From Planctomycetota bacterium (lineage in GTDB: Bacteria > Planctomycetota > Phycisphaerae > Phycisphaerales > UBA1924): a stretch of 64,000 nucleotides of DNA. Both the position numbers and the translations under genes were made by a program. This document shows positions 26,655 through 37,074 of the stretch, piece by piece (within the stretch, counting starts at the first letter, position 1; every line of letters starts with the position of its first letter). The stretch lies in the NCBI GenBank assembly GCA_017303555.1, contig JAFLCN010000003.1, positions 186,001 to 250,000 of the forward strand, read 5' to 3'. The notes beneath the pieces are model-generated. The model made no database searches, was not told the DNA's origin, and worked only from the letters and a program-made list of their open reading frames with translations.

Positions 26655-27767
26655 TCAGTTGGCGGCGGCGATGATGGCCGACGCCATTTGTTTTGTGGTG
26701 GCGTTGCCGCCGAGGTCGGGGGTTTTGATGGTGCCCTGTTCGAGCACGCGCGTGATGGCTGCTCGCAAGGCAGTTGCACGCTCGCGATGGTCGAGCCAGT
26801 CGAGCATCATGGTGGCAGAAAGGAGTGCGGCGCACGGATTCGCGATGCCTTTGCCCGCAATGTCCGGCGCGGACCCGTGGACGGGCTCGAAGACGGCGTA
26901 GTTGTCTCCGATGTTGGCGCTGGGTGCGAGGCCTGGGCCGCCGGTCAATCCCGCGGCGAGATCAGAAAGGATGTCACCGAACAGATTCTCGGCGACAATG
27001 ACATCAAACTCGCCCGGCCGGCGAACCAGATCCATGCAGGCGGTATCGATGTGGGCTTCGCGGAAGTCGATCGCGGGGTAGCGTGAAGCGACGGCGCGAG
27101 CGACTTCGACCATCAAGCCGCCGGTCGCGCGAAGGACATTCGCCTTCTCGACGAGTGTGACGCGGCGGCGACCCAGCGACTGTGCAAGCTCGAATACGCG
27201 TGTCACGATGCGCTCGCAGGCGGCACGGGTGGAGATACGAACGGAGATCGCCACATCAGAAGGATCCATTTCGCGAAGGTGGGGGAGCTTTCGCTGTGGA
27301 TCGAGTGCCGCGAGAAGTGCCGGCGGCGTCGGGCGCGATTCGAGCCCGGCGTACATCCCCTCGGTGTTCTCGCGAACGACGATGACATCGACGGGTGTGG
27401 GAATCGAAGTGAATGTACGTGCGGGGCGGATGTTTGCGTAGAGATTGAACTGCCGCCGGAGCTGGACGATCGGTGACGAATAGGTGAAGCCGCGTTCGCG
27501 CAGGGCCGGTGCGAGCTCGCGTGTTGCATCGGTTGCGGGCTTGGAAGTAATCGCGCCGAACATGGCGCAGGTCGTCGTGCGAAGCACTTCGAGCGTGCGC
27601 TGGGGAAGCGGATTGCCTTCTTCGCACCAGAACTTCCAGCCGATGTCGGCGGGAATGTACTCGGCGCGAAACCCGATTGCGTCGAGCACCGTTCGGGTTG
27701 CGTCGAGGACTTCGGGTCCGATGCCGTCGCCTCCGAGCCATGCGATGCGGGGAAGCCGGGTCGTCAT
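26655..27767 (-). CDS. hicDH: Homoisocitrate dehydrogenase
   Basis: Beta-decarboxylating dehydrogenase of the isocitrate/isopropylmalate family, 370 residues. GGDGIGPEV at the N-terminus, [11 protein letters not shown], the lysine in [40 protein letters not shown], and [20 protein letters not shown] mark the fold and NAD site. The substrate loop [17 protein letters not shown] resembles the Arg-rich loop of Thermus homoisocitrate dehydrogenase. The context (homoaconitase upstream with a 4-nt overlap, homocitrate synthase downstream) settles the role: homoisocitrate to 2-oxoadipate. The 110 nt to the next gene hold a degenerate run of GGAT/GCGGA-like units. Confidence 0.85.
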   Translation of the reverse strand: MTTRLPRIAWLGGDGIGPEVLDATRTVLDAIGFRAEYIPADIGWKFWCEEGNPLPQRTLEVLRTTTCAMFGAITSKPATDATRELAPALRERGFTYSSPIVQLRRQFNLYANIRPARTFTSIPTPVDVIVVRENTEGMYAGLESRPTPPALLAALDPQRKLPHLREMDPSDVAISVRISTRAACERIVTRVFELAQSLGRRRVTLVEKANVLRATGGLMVEVARAVASRYPAIDFREAHIDTACMDLVRRPGEFDVIVAENLFGDILSDLAAGLTGGPGLAPSANIGDNYAVFEPVHGSAPDIAGKGIANPCAALLSATMMLDWLDHRERATALRAAITRVLEQGTIKTPDLGGNATTKQMASAIIAAAN

Positions 27768-29662
27768 CGGGAAACCTCCGCGAGTGCGGGAGAAATCGAC
27801 TCGGCGCCGCGAAGCTGCGCCTCGATGCCGCCGGAAAGAATGAGCCGCTGAGCGACCGGGCCAAGCGGTGAAAACGCAAAGGTGCGATCGCCGACCCGGA
27901 TGACCGACTGCGCGAAGTCAATCGTGAGCGCCGGGCCCACGCCAAACGCTTCCGCGCCGGCCAAGAGCAAGTGGCTCGCGAGCGCCGGCGATTCGAGCAG
28001 CAACATTCCGTTGTTGAGTGCGTTCCGCTCGTACGTCGCGGAGATGCTCGCGGCGATGACCGCACGGATGCCAAAGGCCTGGAGCGCAGTCGCCGCTTGC
28101 TCGCGTGACGAGCCGGTTCCGAAGTTGTGACCCGCAATGAGAATGTCGCCAGGCCGTGCGGTCATCTGGAAGCGTGGCCCTTCATTCTCGAATGCCACGG
28201 ATGCCATCTGTTCACGCGTCAGGTCGTTGCGGTACGTCCACTTGCCGGCGTAGATCGCATCGGTGCTGATGTCGTTGCGGGCGAGCAGGATCGAGCGTCC
28301 TGACAGCGTCGATTGAAAACCCTCGACCAGTTCGGTGCTCGATTCGGATGCAAGCGAAGCGGTTTGAATGCACACAGCCTGCGGAAGCGATGTTCGCCGC
28401 GGCGAACTGGCCGGTGCGGTGATGAATCCCTCTCGGGCCGATGCCGCGACGGCAGCGGGAGAGGCGAGATAGACCTGCGCATCGCGATGGCCCATGCGTC
28501 CGCGGTAATTGCGATTGGTCGCGCTGATCGCGACATCACCGGCCTGTGCGATGCCTTGTCCGAGGCCGATGCACGGTCCGCAGCCGCTGGGGAGCGCGAT
28601 TGCTCCGGCATCGAGCAGGCTCTGCCATGTTCCATCGGCTTCGGCGCGCTGTTGTTCTGAGGCGGATGCCGCGGCAATGTAAAGCTCGACATGCGAAGCA
28701 ACCCGTTCGCCGGCAAGCTCTGCCGCGGCCTGGGCAAGGTCTTCGTAGCGGGCGTTCACGCAGCTCAGGATGTACGCCTTGTTGATGCGGATGCGGCGCG
28801 ATTCGAGCTCGCGTGCGGCGGAAACGAGCTTGACGTCGTTCGGCCCGGTGATGAGCGACGGGACCTGTCCGAGATCGAGCTCGATAGTGACCGCGTATCG
28901 CGCATCGGCATCGGCGCGCGGGCAATCGGACTCGGTGAACAGATGCCCGCGGTCGCGGAGGTAGTTGATCGTGATCGCGTCAACGGGAAAGAGTGCGGAG
29001 AGCGCACCCCATTCGGTGCTCATGTTGGAAATCGAGAGGCGATCGGGCATGGAGAGCGAGGCGATACCTTCGCCCGCGAACTCGACGGCGTGGTTGAGAA
29101 CCTGATCGCGATTGAGAATGCCGCAGAGAGCGAGGATGACGTCCTTACCCGTAATGCCGGGCGCGAGTCTGCCGGTCAGATGAACGCGGGCGATGGGTGG
29201 CACGCGCCACCAGGTCGTGCCGGTGGCCCAGATGGCCGCGGCATCGGTTCGAACGATCGGGGTGCCGAGACAGCCCACAGCTCCGTACATGTTCGCGTGC
29301 GAATCGCTGGCAACGACGAGCGAGCCCGGTGCCGCGAAACCGCGTTCGATCATGATCTGGTGGCCGATCCCGGTGCCGGCAGGAAAGAAAGCGAGCTCGT
29401 TCTCGCGTGCGAAGGACTCGATGCGGGCGTACGACCCGAGGTTTTCGGGGGACTGATTCTGGATGTCGTGATCGAGAGCGATCACCGGCTGTGCACGATC
29501 GTGAATCTGGCGTCTGCCGAGGGAGCGGAACTTGGAGAGCACCGATGCGGTGTTGTCGTGCGTCATGACATGACGCGGGCGGATCTGGATGTAGTCGCCG
29601 GGAGATGCCGACACGCTGTCGGTGTGGGCGAGGGCGATCTTTTGTGTGAGTGTGAGGGGCAT
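27764..29662 (-). CDS. lys4: Homoaconitase, single-chain (fungal Lys4-like)
   Basis: Isomerises homocitrate to homoisocitrate using a [4Fe-4S] cluster. 632 residues, with the large and swivel domains in one chain, as in fungal Lys4; most bacterial and archaeal versions use two subunits. Cluster cysteines are Cys301 (ILSCVNARYEDL, which matches the homoaconitase variant of the aconitase SCTN motif), Cys361 and Cys364 (SGCGPCIGLGQG). The swivel domain (about 440-632) holds GHNFGTGSSREQAATALQAFGIRAVIA. ATG 29662 follows a leader region with a predicted attenuator. First gene of the operon; its stop overlaps the next start. Confidence 0.88.
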   Translation of the reverse strand: MPLTLTQKIALAHTDSVSASPGDYIQIRPRHVMTHDNTASVLSKFRSLGRRQIHDRAQPVIALDHDIQNQSPENLGSYARIESFARENELAFFPAGTGIGHQIMIERGFAAPGSLVVASDSHANMYGAVGCLGTPIVRTDAAAIWATGTTWWRVPPIARVHLTGRLAPGITGKDVILALCGILNRDQVLNHAVEFAGEGIASLSMPDRLSISNMSTEWGALSALFPVDAITINYLRDRGHLFTESDCPRADADARYAVTIELDLGQVPSLITGPNDVKLVSAARELESRRIRINKAYILSCVNARYEDLAQAAAELAGERVASHVELYIAAASASEQQRAEADGTWQSLLDAGAIALPSGCGPCIGLGQGIAQAGDVAISATNRNYRGRMGHRDAQVYLASPAAVAASAREGFITAPASSPRRTSLPQAVCIQTASLASESSTELVEGFQSTLSGRSILLARNDISTDAIYAGKWTYRNDLTREQMASVAFENEGPRFQMTARPGDILIAGHNFGTGSSREQAATALQAFGIRAVIAASISATYERNALNNGMLLLESPALASHLLLAGAEAFGVGPALTIDFAQSVIRVGDRTFAFSPLGPVAQRLILSGGIEAQLRGAESISPALAEVSR

Positions 29663-29771
29663 GGGGGAAGTCCTGAATCTTGAAGTCCTGAGTCCTGTGC
29701 TTTGAGGGGTGCGATTTGGAGATGGGGTCGCCGCGCTGAAAATCGCGGGCGTTGCTGTGCCAAAAGCACAA

Positions 29772-29797
29772 CGGGCCCGCCGAAACCGGCGAGCCCG
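29772..29797 (-). terminator. Attenuator terminator hairpin upstream of the homoaconitase gene
   Basis: On the minus strand CGGGCTCGCCG and CGGCGGGCCCG pair over 11 bp (one U-G wobble) around GTTT, followed by TTGTGCTTTT. It lies between the Lys-rich leader and the homoaconitase start, about 110 nt before the latter. Its 5' arm contains TCGCCGG (29786-29792), which can instead pair with CCGGCGA of the leader (29843-29849). That is the switch expected of an attenuator. Confidence 0.65.
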
Positions 29798-29825
29798 CGA
29801 GAGTGGTTGATTCAGAAGAGATCAA

Positions 29826-29897
29826 CTACGCGCGAAAGGCAATCGCCGGCCGTTTCAGCCGTTTCGATTTGCCTTTTTTGGACGCGAGGATCTGCAT
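29826..29897 (-). CDS. Candidate 23-residue lysine leader peptide
   Basis: ATG at 29897 and TAG at 29826-29828 frame MQILASKKGKSKRLKRPAIA plus three residues. Five of 23 codons are Lys (residues 7, 8, 10, 12, 15). All five are AAA, although AAG dominates in this GC-rich genome. Codons 8-11 form the 5' arm of a hairpin (29865-29876 with 29835-29845, plus an inner CGGC/GCCG stem), so a ribosome stalled at the Lys codons would melt it. That would free CCGGCGA to block the terminator downstream. The operon it leads makes the lysine precursor 2-oxoadipate. No clear ribosome site is seen before the ATG, which weakens the call. The alternative is an unrelated small basic peptide. Confidence 0.55.
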   Translation of the reverse strand: MQILASKKGKSKRLKRPAIAFRA

Positions 29898-29936
29898 GTG
29901 GGCGAAAGGATAGGCGCGCCGATGTTCGTCGGTGAA

Positions 29937-29956
29937 CCCCACGCGCAAGCGTGGGG
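29937..29956. repeat. REP-like palindrome, copy 1
   Basis: CCCCACGC-GCAA-GCGTGGGG, a perfect 8-bp stem with a 4-nt loop. In reverse complement it shares the 24-nt core GCCCCACGC...GTGGGGTTC with copies at 30079 and 32917, and it lies in the opposite orientation to them. It sits between the lysine operon and ppc. Confidence 0.85.
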
Positions 29957-30078
29957 CGAATTGGCAAAGCGAACCAACGTCTTCTGCCCGTGCAGGCAAG
30001 AAATCACATCCGTGGTTCTGCTGAGTCGAAGCATCGATGACATTGGAATCACTGGGAAAGTGCGACGTGCCGCGGAAG

Positions 30079-30098
30079 CCCCACGCTTGCGCGTGGGG
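30079..30098. repeat. REP-like palindrome, copy 2
   Basis: CCCCACGC-TTGC-GCGTGGGG, the inverted partner of copy 1, 122 nt away. The pair forms a REPIN-like doublet upstream of ppc (start 30142). No protein-coding gene is recognised between the two. Confidence 0.85.
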
Positions 30099-30141
30099 TT
30101 CGCTGTCGAGCAGGTCGAGCCGGTCGGCAATAATCGCCCCG

Positions 30142-32910
30142 ATGCCAAATGAATCGGTGCGAGTTGTGGAGCGCTTGTTGGAGCGGGCAGCGGTTGCGTG
30201 CGCCGTGACCGGTGCGCAGAAGCTTTCGGATCAACTGCACGCGCTGTGCGCCGAATCGGGTGACGAAGTGGAGTCGAAGCGCCGTGATGATGCCGCGGCA
30301 TTGATCGCAAAGCTGGGCCCGACCGAACTGGGCGAAGTCCTGCGCTTCATCACCACCCGCTTTTACCTGCTCAACCAGACCGAGCAGGTGAACATCATCC
30401 GCACCAATCGCGACCGGGCGAAGCGGGCGACGTTGCAGGCTCCGCGGTCAGAATCGCTGCCCGAGGCGATCGCGAAGCTTCAGTCGCTCGGGATCGATGC
30501 CGCGGGTGTGCGCACACTGACCGAGCGGCTCGATGTGCAGCCGACGCTGACAGCGCACCCGACGGAATCCAAGCGTCGGAGCGTCCTCGACAATCTGGTG
30601 CGGGCGACCGAGTTGCTGCTGCGGATGGAAGACTCGAACCTAACCGATGCCGAGCGGCGGGCTTCGGAGGCGCGGCTCGAAAGCCTGGTGCAGTTACTGC
30701 TGGCGACGGACGATGTGCGACTAAAGCGGCTCGAAGTAATCGACGAGGTGAAGAACGGGCTGTTCTTTCTGAAGTCGTCGATCTGGAGCGCTGTGCCCCG
30801 GCTGATGCGCGAGGTGGTGGACGCGGCAAACGAGGCCATTGGCCCCGGCACGCTCGATCTCACCGAGTTGCCCGCGCTGGTGCGGTACCGGACATGGATC
30901 GGAGGCGATCGCGACGGCAACCCGCGGGTGACGCATGATGTCACGAGCGGGACGCTCCACATCCTGCGTGCCGCGGCAGTGGAACTGTGGGATCGTGAAC
31001 TGCTTGAACTGCAGCAGGTGCTGACGCTTTCGAGCCGGCGCGTGCCGATTCCAGCCGCATTTGTCGAACTCGTCCGCGCGGAAGGCGACAAGTTCATCGA
31101 GGATCCGTCGTCGCTTGGCCAGCGCGAGCACGAGCCGGTTCGCGTGCGGCTGATGCAGATGCGGGGCCGGCTGAAGCGAGATCCTTCGTATCACGGCGAA
31201 TTGCTGGTGCAGGATCTGCTCGCCATCCGCGATGCAGTGGAGAGCGCCGGGCTGCGCGAAGTTGCACGCAATGGTCCATTGGCCGATGCGATCGTCCGTG
31301 CGCGGGTCTTCGGAACGCACCTGGCGACGTTGGATATCCGTCAGCACAGCCGCGTGCATGAAGCGGTGGTGGGCGAGTTGCTTGCGCTCGCGGGGGTGAC
31401 GCAGGAGTACGGCGCGCTTTCCGAAGCAAGAAAGATCGAAGTCTTGCGAGCCGAGCTGACGCAGGCCCGCCCGCTCCGCCCGTTCGATGCGCCGCTCTCC
31501 GAGCAGGCGAGCGAACTGATGCAGACACTGCGGGTGGTGAAGCAGGCGGTCGCGCTCGACCGTCGCTGCGTGCGATCGTTCATCATCTCGATGACGCATG
31601 GTGTGAGCGACATTCTCGAAGTGTTGCTGCTGATGAAAGAGGCGGGGCTGACCCGTGCCGTGCGCGATGGAGGCCGTACGCGCCTGGAAGGATCGCTGCA
31701 CGTCGTGCCGCTGCTGGAAACCATCGACGATCTCGAACGGGGTGAATCGCTCGTTTCGGGCATGCTCGATGAGCCGCTGTATCGCTCGCACCTCGAATCG
31801 CTGGTGCCGGCGGGAATCGCGCCCGAATCTCCCAACAGCGCGCCGCTGCAGGAAGTGATGCTCGGCTACAGCGACTCGAATAAGGACGGCGGCTTTCTGA
31901 TGGCGAACCTCGCGCTCGAAAAGGCGCAGCGCCGCGTCGCTCATGCGGTGCGCTCGCGCGGCATTCTGCTGCGGTTCTTTCATGGACGGGGCGGGACGGT
32001 CGGCCGCGGGGGCGGTCGCGCGGGGCGGGCAATTCTCGGTGCGCCCGCGCCGTCGCGCACTGGGCGAATCCGTTTCACCGAACAGGGTGAAGTGATTTCG
32101 TTCCGCTACGCGCTCGCTCCGATCGCCGAACGTCACCTCGAGCAGATCATGCACGCGGCGCTGATCGCTTCTGCCGATCAGCGCGAATCGGAGCGTCCTT
32201 CTGAGCTCTCCGCGTTGTTCGAACGCCTCGCGACTGAATCGATGCGGCGGTACCGATCACTGATCGACGATCCGGATTTCTGGTCGTGGTTCGTCAGCGC
32301 GGGGCCGATCGCGCCGATCGCCGGCCTCCCGATCGCAAGCCGCCCCGTCATGCGCGCGGAAGGTTCGGGCGTCGGAACGCAATCCGGCTTCGATCAATTG
32401 CGGGCGATCCCGTGGGTGTTCACGTGGATCCAGATGCGATGCCTCGCGCCGGGCTGGTTCGGATTGGGTACCGCCCTTGGAAACGCGAGCGACTCCGAAT
32501 TGACGATGCTGGCAGCGGAGTATCAGAGCAACGCATGGTTCCGCGCTGTCATCGACAACGCGACGCAGGAACTGCTGCGAGCACGGATGCCGATTGTCCG
32601 GCGTTACGCGAGCAACGCCGCCGGTGATCGTGCGATCGGCGAGCGTTTTTACGCGCTCTTGAGCGAGGAGTACGGCGCGGCAGTCCGTGCGGCACTCCGC
32701 ATCAGCGGACGTACATCCCTCGAAGAAGAATCGCCCATCATCGCGCGATCCATCCGCGAGCGGAACCCGTGGACCGATGTGCTCAATCTGATCCAGATCG
32801 ACCTGCTGAAAAGGCGCCGCTCCGCATCCGGTTCGGAAACGGGCGAACTCGATCAGTTGCTCTTCCAGAGCGTGAGCGCGATCGCGGCGGCGATGCAGAG
32901 CACGGGTTAA
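30142..32910 (+). CDS. ppc: Phosphoenolpyruvate carboxylase
   Basis: Fixes bicarbonate onto PEP to give oxaloacetate, replenishing the TCA cycle. 922 residues from ATG 30142 ([16 protein letters not shown]); earlier in-frame starts lie in the repeat doublet. Conserved sites are intact: [12 protein letters not shown] (catalytic His), [11 protein letters not shown], and [13 protein letters not shown] followed by [15 protein letters not shown]. The C-terminus differs from the plant/E. coli type and ends [14 protein letters not shown], without the family's usual QNTG. It is flanked by REP-like palindromes on both sides. It is divergent from the lysine operon and alone in its unit. Confidence 0.95.
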   Translation: MPNESVRVVERLLERAAVACAVTGAQKLSDQLHALCAESGDEVESKRRDDAAALIAKLGPTELGEVLRFITTRFYLLNQTEQVNIIRTNRDRAKRATLQAPRSESLPEAIAKLQSLGIDAAGVRTLTERLDVQPTLTAHPTESKRRSVLDNLVRATELLLRMEDSNLTDAERRASEARLESLVQLLLATDDVRLKRLEVIDEVKNGLFFLKSSIWSAVPRLMREVVDAANEAIGPGTLDLTELPALVRYRTWIGGDRDGNPRVTHDVTSGTLHILRAAAVELWDRELLELQQVLTLSSRRVPIPAAFVELVRAEGDKFIEDPSSLGQREHEPVRVRLMQMRGRLKRDPSYHGELLVQDLLAIRDAVESAGLREVARNGPLADAIVRARVFGTHLATLDIRQHSRVHEAVVGELLALAGVTQEYGALSEARKIEVLRAELTQARPLRPFDAPLSEQASELMQTLRVVKQAVALDRRCVRSFIISMTHGVSDILEVLLLMKEAGLTRAVRDGGRTRLEGSLHVVPLLETIDDLERGESLVSGMLDEPLYRSHLESLVPAGIAPESPNSAPLQEVMLGYSDSNKDGGFLMANLALEKAQRRVAHAVRSRGILLRFFHGRGGTVGRGGGRAGRAILGAPAPSRTGRIRFTEQGEVISFRYALAPIAERHLEQIMHAALIASADQRESERPSELSALFERLATESMRRYRSLIDDPDFWSWFVSAGPIAPIAGLPIASRPVMRAEGSGVGTQSGFDQLRAIPWVFTWIQMRCLAPGWFGLGTALGNASDSELTMLAAEYQSNAWFRAVIDNATQELLRARMPIVRRYASNAAGDRAIGERFYALLSEEYGAAVRAALRISGRTSLEEESPIIARSIRERNPWTDVLNLIQIDLLKRRRSASGSETGELDQLLFQSVSAIAAAMQSTG

Positions 32911-32916
32911 GAAAAG

Positions 32917-32936
32917 CCCCACGCTTGCGCGTGGGG
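32917..32936. repeat. REP-like palindrome, copy 3 (after ppc)
   Basis: CCCCACGC-TTGC-GCGTGGGG begins 6 nt after the ppc stop and is followed by TTCTTTGG. It is identical to copy 2 over the 24-nt core. By place it may also serve as the ppc transcription terminator. Confidence 0.85.
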
Positions 32937-32974
32937 TTCTTTGGTCTGTGGTGATGTCGAGCGTCCGGGAGGCC

Positions 32975-34099
<1,125 letters not shown>

Positions 34100-34656
34100 G
34101 GATCGCTCCGAATAAAATCCAAACAGAAATGCGGCACGCTGCCACGAGATACCCGCCCGGGCAGGGTGCGATTCTAGCGCGGCCGCGGAGTTTCGCAGGC
34201 CCGAGAAGGTGCGACCTGGCGATCTGTCGCCGGCCGCGGCTCGTACGCAAAAACGCTGAAATGCAGGGTGAATTCAGGTCCGAATACTCGGAAAGAGAAC
34301 TCGGACCTGTCGGTTAGCGAAATCGGGGTGCCATGTCAAGCCCATTGTCGCGGGCGTCCGGGAAAAAAAGTGGCAAACGCGCACTTTGGTGGCATGGTTG
34401 GGGTGTCCGGTGCCCTTGCATCGGACCTGCCGCGGATTCCACAGGGCCATAGAGGCCTGACTGGAAGCCCGGGGCCGCAAAGTTGCCTGTTCTACACCAC
34501 CGGCGGGATCGAGTCGAAAGATTCGATTCCGTCGTTCTTTTTGCACCCTTTCGGGCACGGGACGAGTGCCGGCACTCCCCTCTGAGCGCCGTCGGGTGTC
34601 TGTGCGACATCGGAAGCACGGGTGGCTAAGTCGGGGGGCCATCTCTTCGGGCTGGG
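34100..34656. other. 557-nt gap without a recognised gene; several inverted repeats
   Basis: No frame here reads like a protein; the two candidate frames (34268-34585 plus, 34274-34972 minus) are Arg/Pro/Gly-rich shadows. Inverted repeats are visible: CAGGTCCGA/TCGGACCTG (34275-34283 with 34301-34309), a GAAA-loop hairpin at about 34507-34526, and a 14-nt palindrome GAGTGCCGGCACTC (34564-34577). TCGGACCTG recurs at 34421-34429. It could hold a structured RNA or a long leader of fbaB. It does not match RNase P, tmRNA, SRP or 6S RNA by eye. Confidence 0.4.
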
Positions 34657-35022
34657 TCAGCGTGCAGGGTCCGAAGCCTGCGTCGCCTCGGGTTTCCGCC
34701 AGTTGTAATCCGGGTCTTTCTGAAGGACCGCGGCAGATTGCTTCACGCAGCGGAGGCAGGCGATCACGTCTGGGAACTGCGAAAGCGACCAGAGCGGCGC
34801 GGGGCGGTTTTCGAGGCAGAGCGTGCACTTGGAATCGGCGGGGGCGATCGTGCGTTTCTCGAGAGCGAGCGTGCGATAGGCCTGGGTCAGGCATTCCGAG
34901 CAGATGCACGAGCCCTGGTGCCCCTCGACCATGTGGCGCGTGTCGGTCCACTCGAGCCGACAGAAGTCGCACATCACATCGGACATCTGAACGTTGTTTT
35001 CATCGGTGCCGGGGCGACGCAT
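34657..35022 (-). CDS. Small protein with two ClpX-like C4 zinc fingers
   Basis: 121 residues from ATG 35022. The first finger has MCDFCRLEW and, 17 residues later, CICSECLTQAYRTLA, which closely resembles the N-terminal C4 zinc-binding domain of ClpX. A second set follows (KCTLCLENR and ACLRCVKQSAAVL). There is no AAA+ domain, so it is not ClpX. It may be an adaptor or a regulator; function unknown. It is 25 nt downstream of the ABC exporter gene on the same strand and probably co-transcribed. Confidence 0.75.
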   Translation of the reverse strand: MRRPGTDENNVQMSDVMCDFCRLEWTDTRHMVEGHQGSCICSECLTQAYRTLALEKRTIAPADSKCTLCLENRPAPLWSLSQFPDVIACLRCVKQSAAVLQKDPDYNWRKPEATQASDPAR

Positions 35023-35047
35023 GGAAATTGTCCTGAGTGTCCGTCGA

Positions 35048-36931
35048 TTACGTCGGCGAGAGTTCGGTGCCGACGAGCTGCGTGCGGACGAGCCGCTGGT
35101 AGATCTCGCAGCGTCCGAGCAGTTCATGGTGGCGGCCGATGTCGGCGATCTTGCCGTAATCCATCACCACGATGCGATCCGCTTGCACGACAGTGCTGAG
35201 GCGGTGGGCGACGATGAGACTGGTGCGGCCTTGTGAGAAATCAGAGATGGCCTCGCCGATCTTGCTCTCGCTCTCGGCGTCGATCATGCTGGTCGCTTCG
35301 TCGAGGATCAGGATGGCCGGATCGCGCAGAATCGCGCGAGCGATGGCGATGCGCTGGCGCTGCCCACCCGAAAGGCTGAGGCCTTGTTCGGCAACCGGCG
35401 TATCCAAGCCCTGCGGCAGGCGGCGGATGAATTCGAGCGCGCGGGCCTTGCGGGCGGCCTCGATGATTTCGTCTTCGGTCGCGTCGGTTGAGCCGTACGA
35501 AATGTTCTGGCGGATTGTGCCGCTGAAGAGGACTGTTTCCTGCGTGACGACGCCGATTTGACGCCGCACGGAGCGAACCGAGAAATCGCGGATGTTGAGG
35601 CCATCGATGAGGATGTCGCCGGTCTGCGGGTCAAAGAGGCGGGGGACAAGAGAGAGGAGGCTGGTCTTGCCGCAGCCGTTGGGGCCGACGAACGCAACGG
35701 TTTCGCCGTGCGCGATGTTGAGCGTGATGGCATCGACCGCGGGACGGGGCTGATTGGGGTAGGAGAACGTGACGTCTTTGAATTCGAGCGAGCGTTTGTG
35801 ACGGGGGAGCTTGGCGAGCTTGAAACCGTGTCCGGGCTCGGGAATGGAATTGAGCAGGTCGGCCAGGCGGTCCGCCGCGGCGGTACCGATCTGGACATCG
35901 GTGATAACGCCGGTCAGAGGCTTCAATGCGCCGCCCGCAACCCCCAGCGCGGCGAGGGCGAGAAAGAACGAAGTGGGGTCGAGGGCTTTGTCGATCATCG
36001 CCTTGATGGCGATGAGGGCGAGCGTGCCCAGGGCGACAATGGCGATGGCTTCGACAAGCGGGCTGGCGAGCGCGCGGGCGGTGCGAACCCGGTTGAGTTC
36101 GCGCAGCATCTTCTTGTTCGCCTTGTGGAAACGGCCGACCTCGGCCCGCTCGGCGGTGTGGACCTTGACCACGCGGAGGCCCTGAAGGGATTCGGTCGCG
36201 ACTCGGTAAAGATCGCTCTGGCGTTCGAGCGCTCCCTTGGAGCCTTTCTTGATGCGGCGCGAGAGTTGACGGATGATGATGCCGATCACGCCCCCCGCGA
36301 TGACAGCGATGACCGACAATCGCCAGTCGATCACGAGCGCGACGACGATCGCCGCGAAGGCCTTGGTGCCTTCGGCAAAGCCCTTTCCGACGACGTTGAG
36401 CATCGCGCCCGACATCTGACCCGTGTCGTTCACGACGCGGCTGATCATGTCCGAGGGGCCGGAGGTGATGACGTCGCGCAGCGGCCGCTTGAGCACGCGG
36501 CGAAACGCTTCGCGGCGGAGATCGGTCAGGATCCGATTGACGAGCGTCTGCGTGAGGAAGGCGTGCAGGAAGCTTGTGGCGGCGCCCAGAACGGTGAGCA
36601 CGCCAAGCCCGATGAAGATCCAGAGGGCCGTGGCGTACGCGCCGGTCGGCAGGGATTCGATCACGCTCTGGGGGATCTGAAGGCGGGGGGAAATCGACTT
36701 TGGAAAATGCGAAATGACACGGGCATTGAGTTCGGTCGCCAGAACCGGAAGGTCGCGGATGGTCTGGTCGTGCGCGCCCGGCTGCGAGTTGATGACGTTC
36801 TCCAGCACCGGCTTCACCGCGAGTATCGCGGTGCCCAGTCCGAAGGCAGAAAAGAACGCCAGCAGCAAGGCCGCGAGAAGCGTGCCCGGGTACCGGAACA
36901 TTCGGGTCGAAAAGATGAGGAAGTTGCGCAT
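35048..36931 (-). CDS. ABC exporter, fused permease-ATPase (MsbA-like)
   Basis: Half-transporter of 627 residues that should work as a homodimer in the inner membrane to export a lipid or hydrophobic substrate. Six membrane helices fill the first 340 residues, starting FRYPGTLLAALLLAFFSAFGLG. The ATPase domain has Walker A GPNGCGKTS, the signature LSLSGGQRQRIAIARA, Walker B ILILDEATS and the H-loop VAHRLST. The architecture matches MsbA/LmrA. The substrate is not shown by context. It is divergent from the NDUFA9-like gene. Confidence 0.9.
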   Translation of the reverse strand: MRNFLIFSTRMFRYPGTLLAALLLAFFSAFGLGTAILAVKPVLENVINSQPGAHDQTIRDLPVLATELNARVISHFPKSISPRLQIPQSVIESLPTGAYATALWIFIGLGVLTVLGAATSFLHAFLTQTLVNRILTDLRREAFRRVLKRPLRDVITSGPSDMISRVVNDTGQMSGAMLNVVGKGFAEGTKAFAAIVVALVIDWRLSVIAVIAGGVIGIIIRQLSRRIKKGSKGALERQSDLYRVATESLQGLRVVKVHTAERAEVGRFHKANKKMLRELNRVRTARALASPLVEAIAIVALGTLALIAIKAMIDKALDPTSFFLALAALGVAGGALKPLTGVITDVQIGTAAADRLADLLNSIPEPGHGFKLAKLPRHKRSLEFKDVTFSYPNQPRPAVDAITLNIAHGETVAFVGPNGCGKTSLLSLVPRLFDPQTGDILIDGLNIRDFSVRSVRRQIGVVTQETVLFSGTIRQNISYGSTDATEDEIIEAARKARALEFIRRLPQGLDTPVAEQGLSLSGGQRQRIAIARAILRDPAILILDEATSMIDAESESKIGEAISDFSQGRTSLIVAHRLSTVVQADRIVVMDYGKIADIGRHHELLGRCEIYQRLVRTQLVGTELSPT

Positions 36932-37074
36932 TGGTGCTGCCGGGGAAGGGTAGCGGCGCGAGGGTGCCCGAGGCGTTTGATTGCGGATGGTGCCGGGGTC
37001 GATTCATTCGATCTACGCTTGAATACCGACCGGGCAGCAAACCGGAATCAACGGGCGGCACACGAGGAACGCGC

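Noticed and set aside
29898..30152. 84-codon plus frame between the REP-like copies
   Set aside because: Its text is made of the palindromes and has no protein-like features; the ppc start at 30142 overlaps it.
34118..34656. Known housekeeping RNAs in the long gap
   Set aside because: The conserved cores of RNase P RNA, tmRNA and SRP RNA were looked for by eye on both strands and not found.
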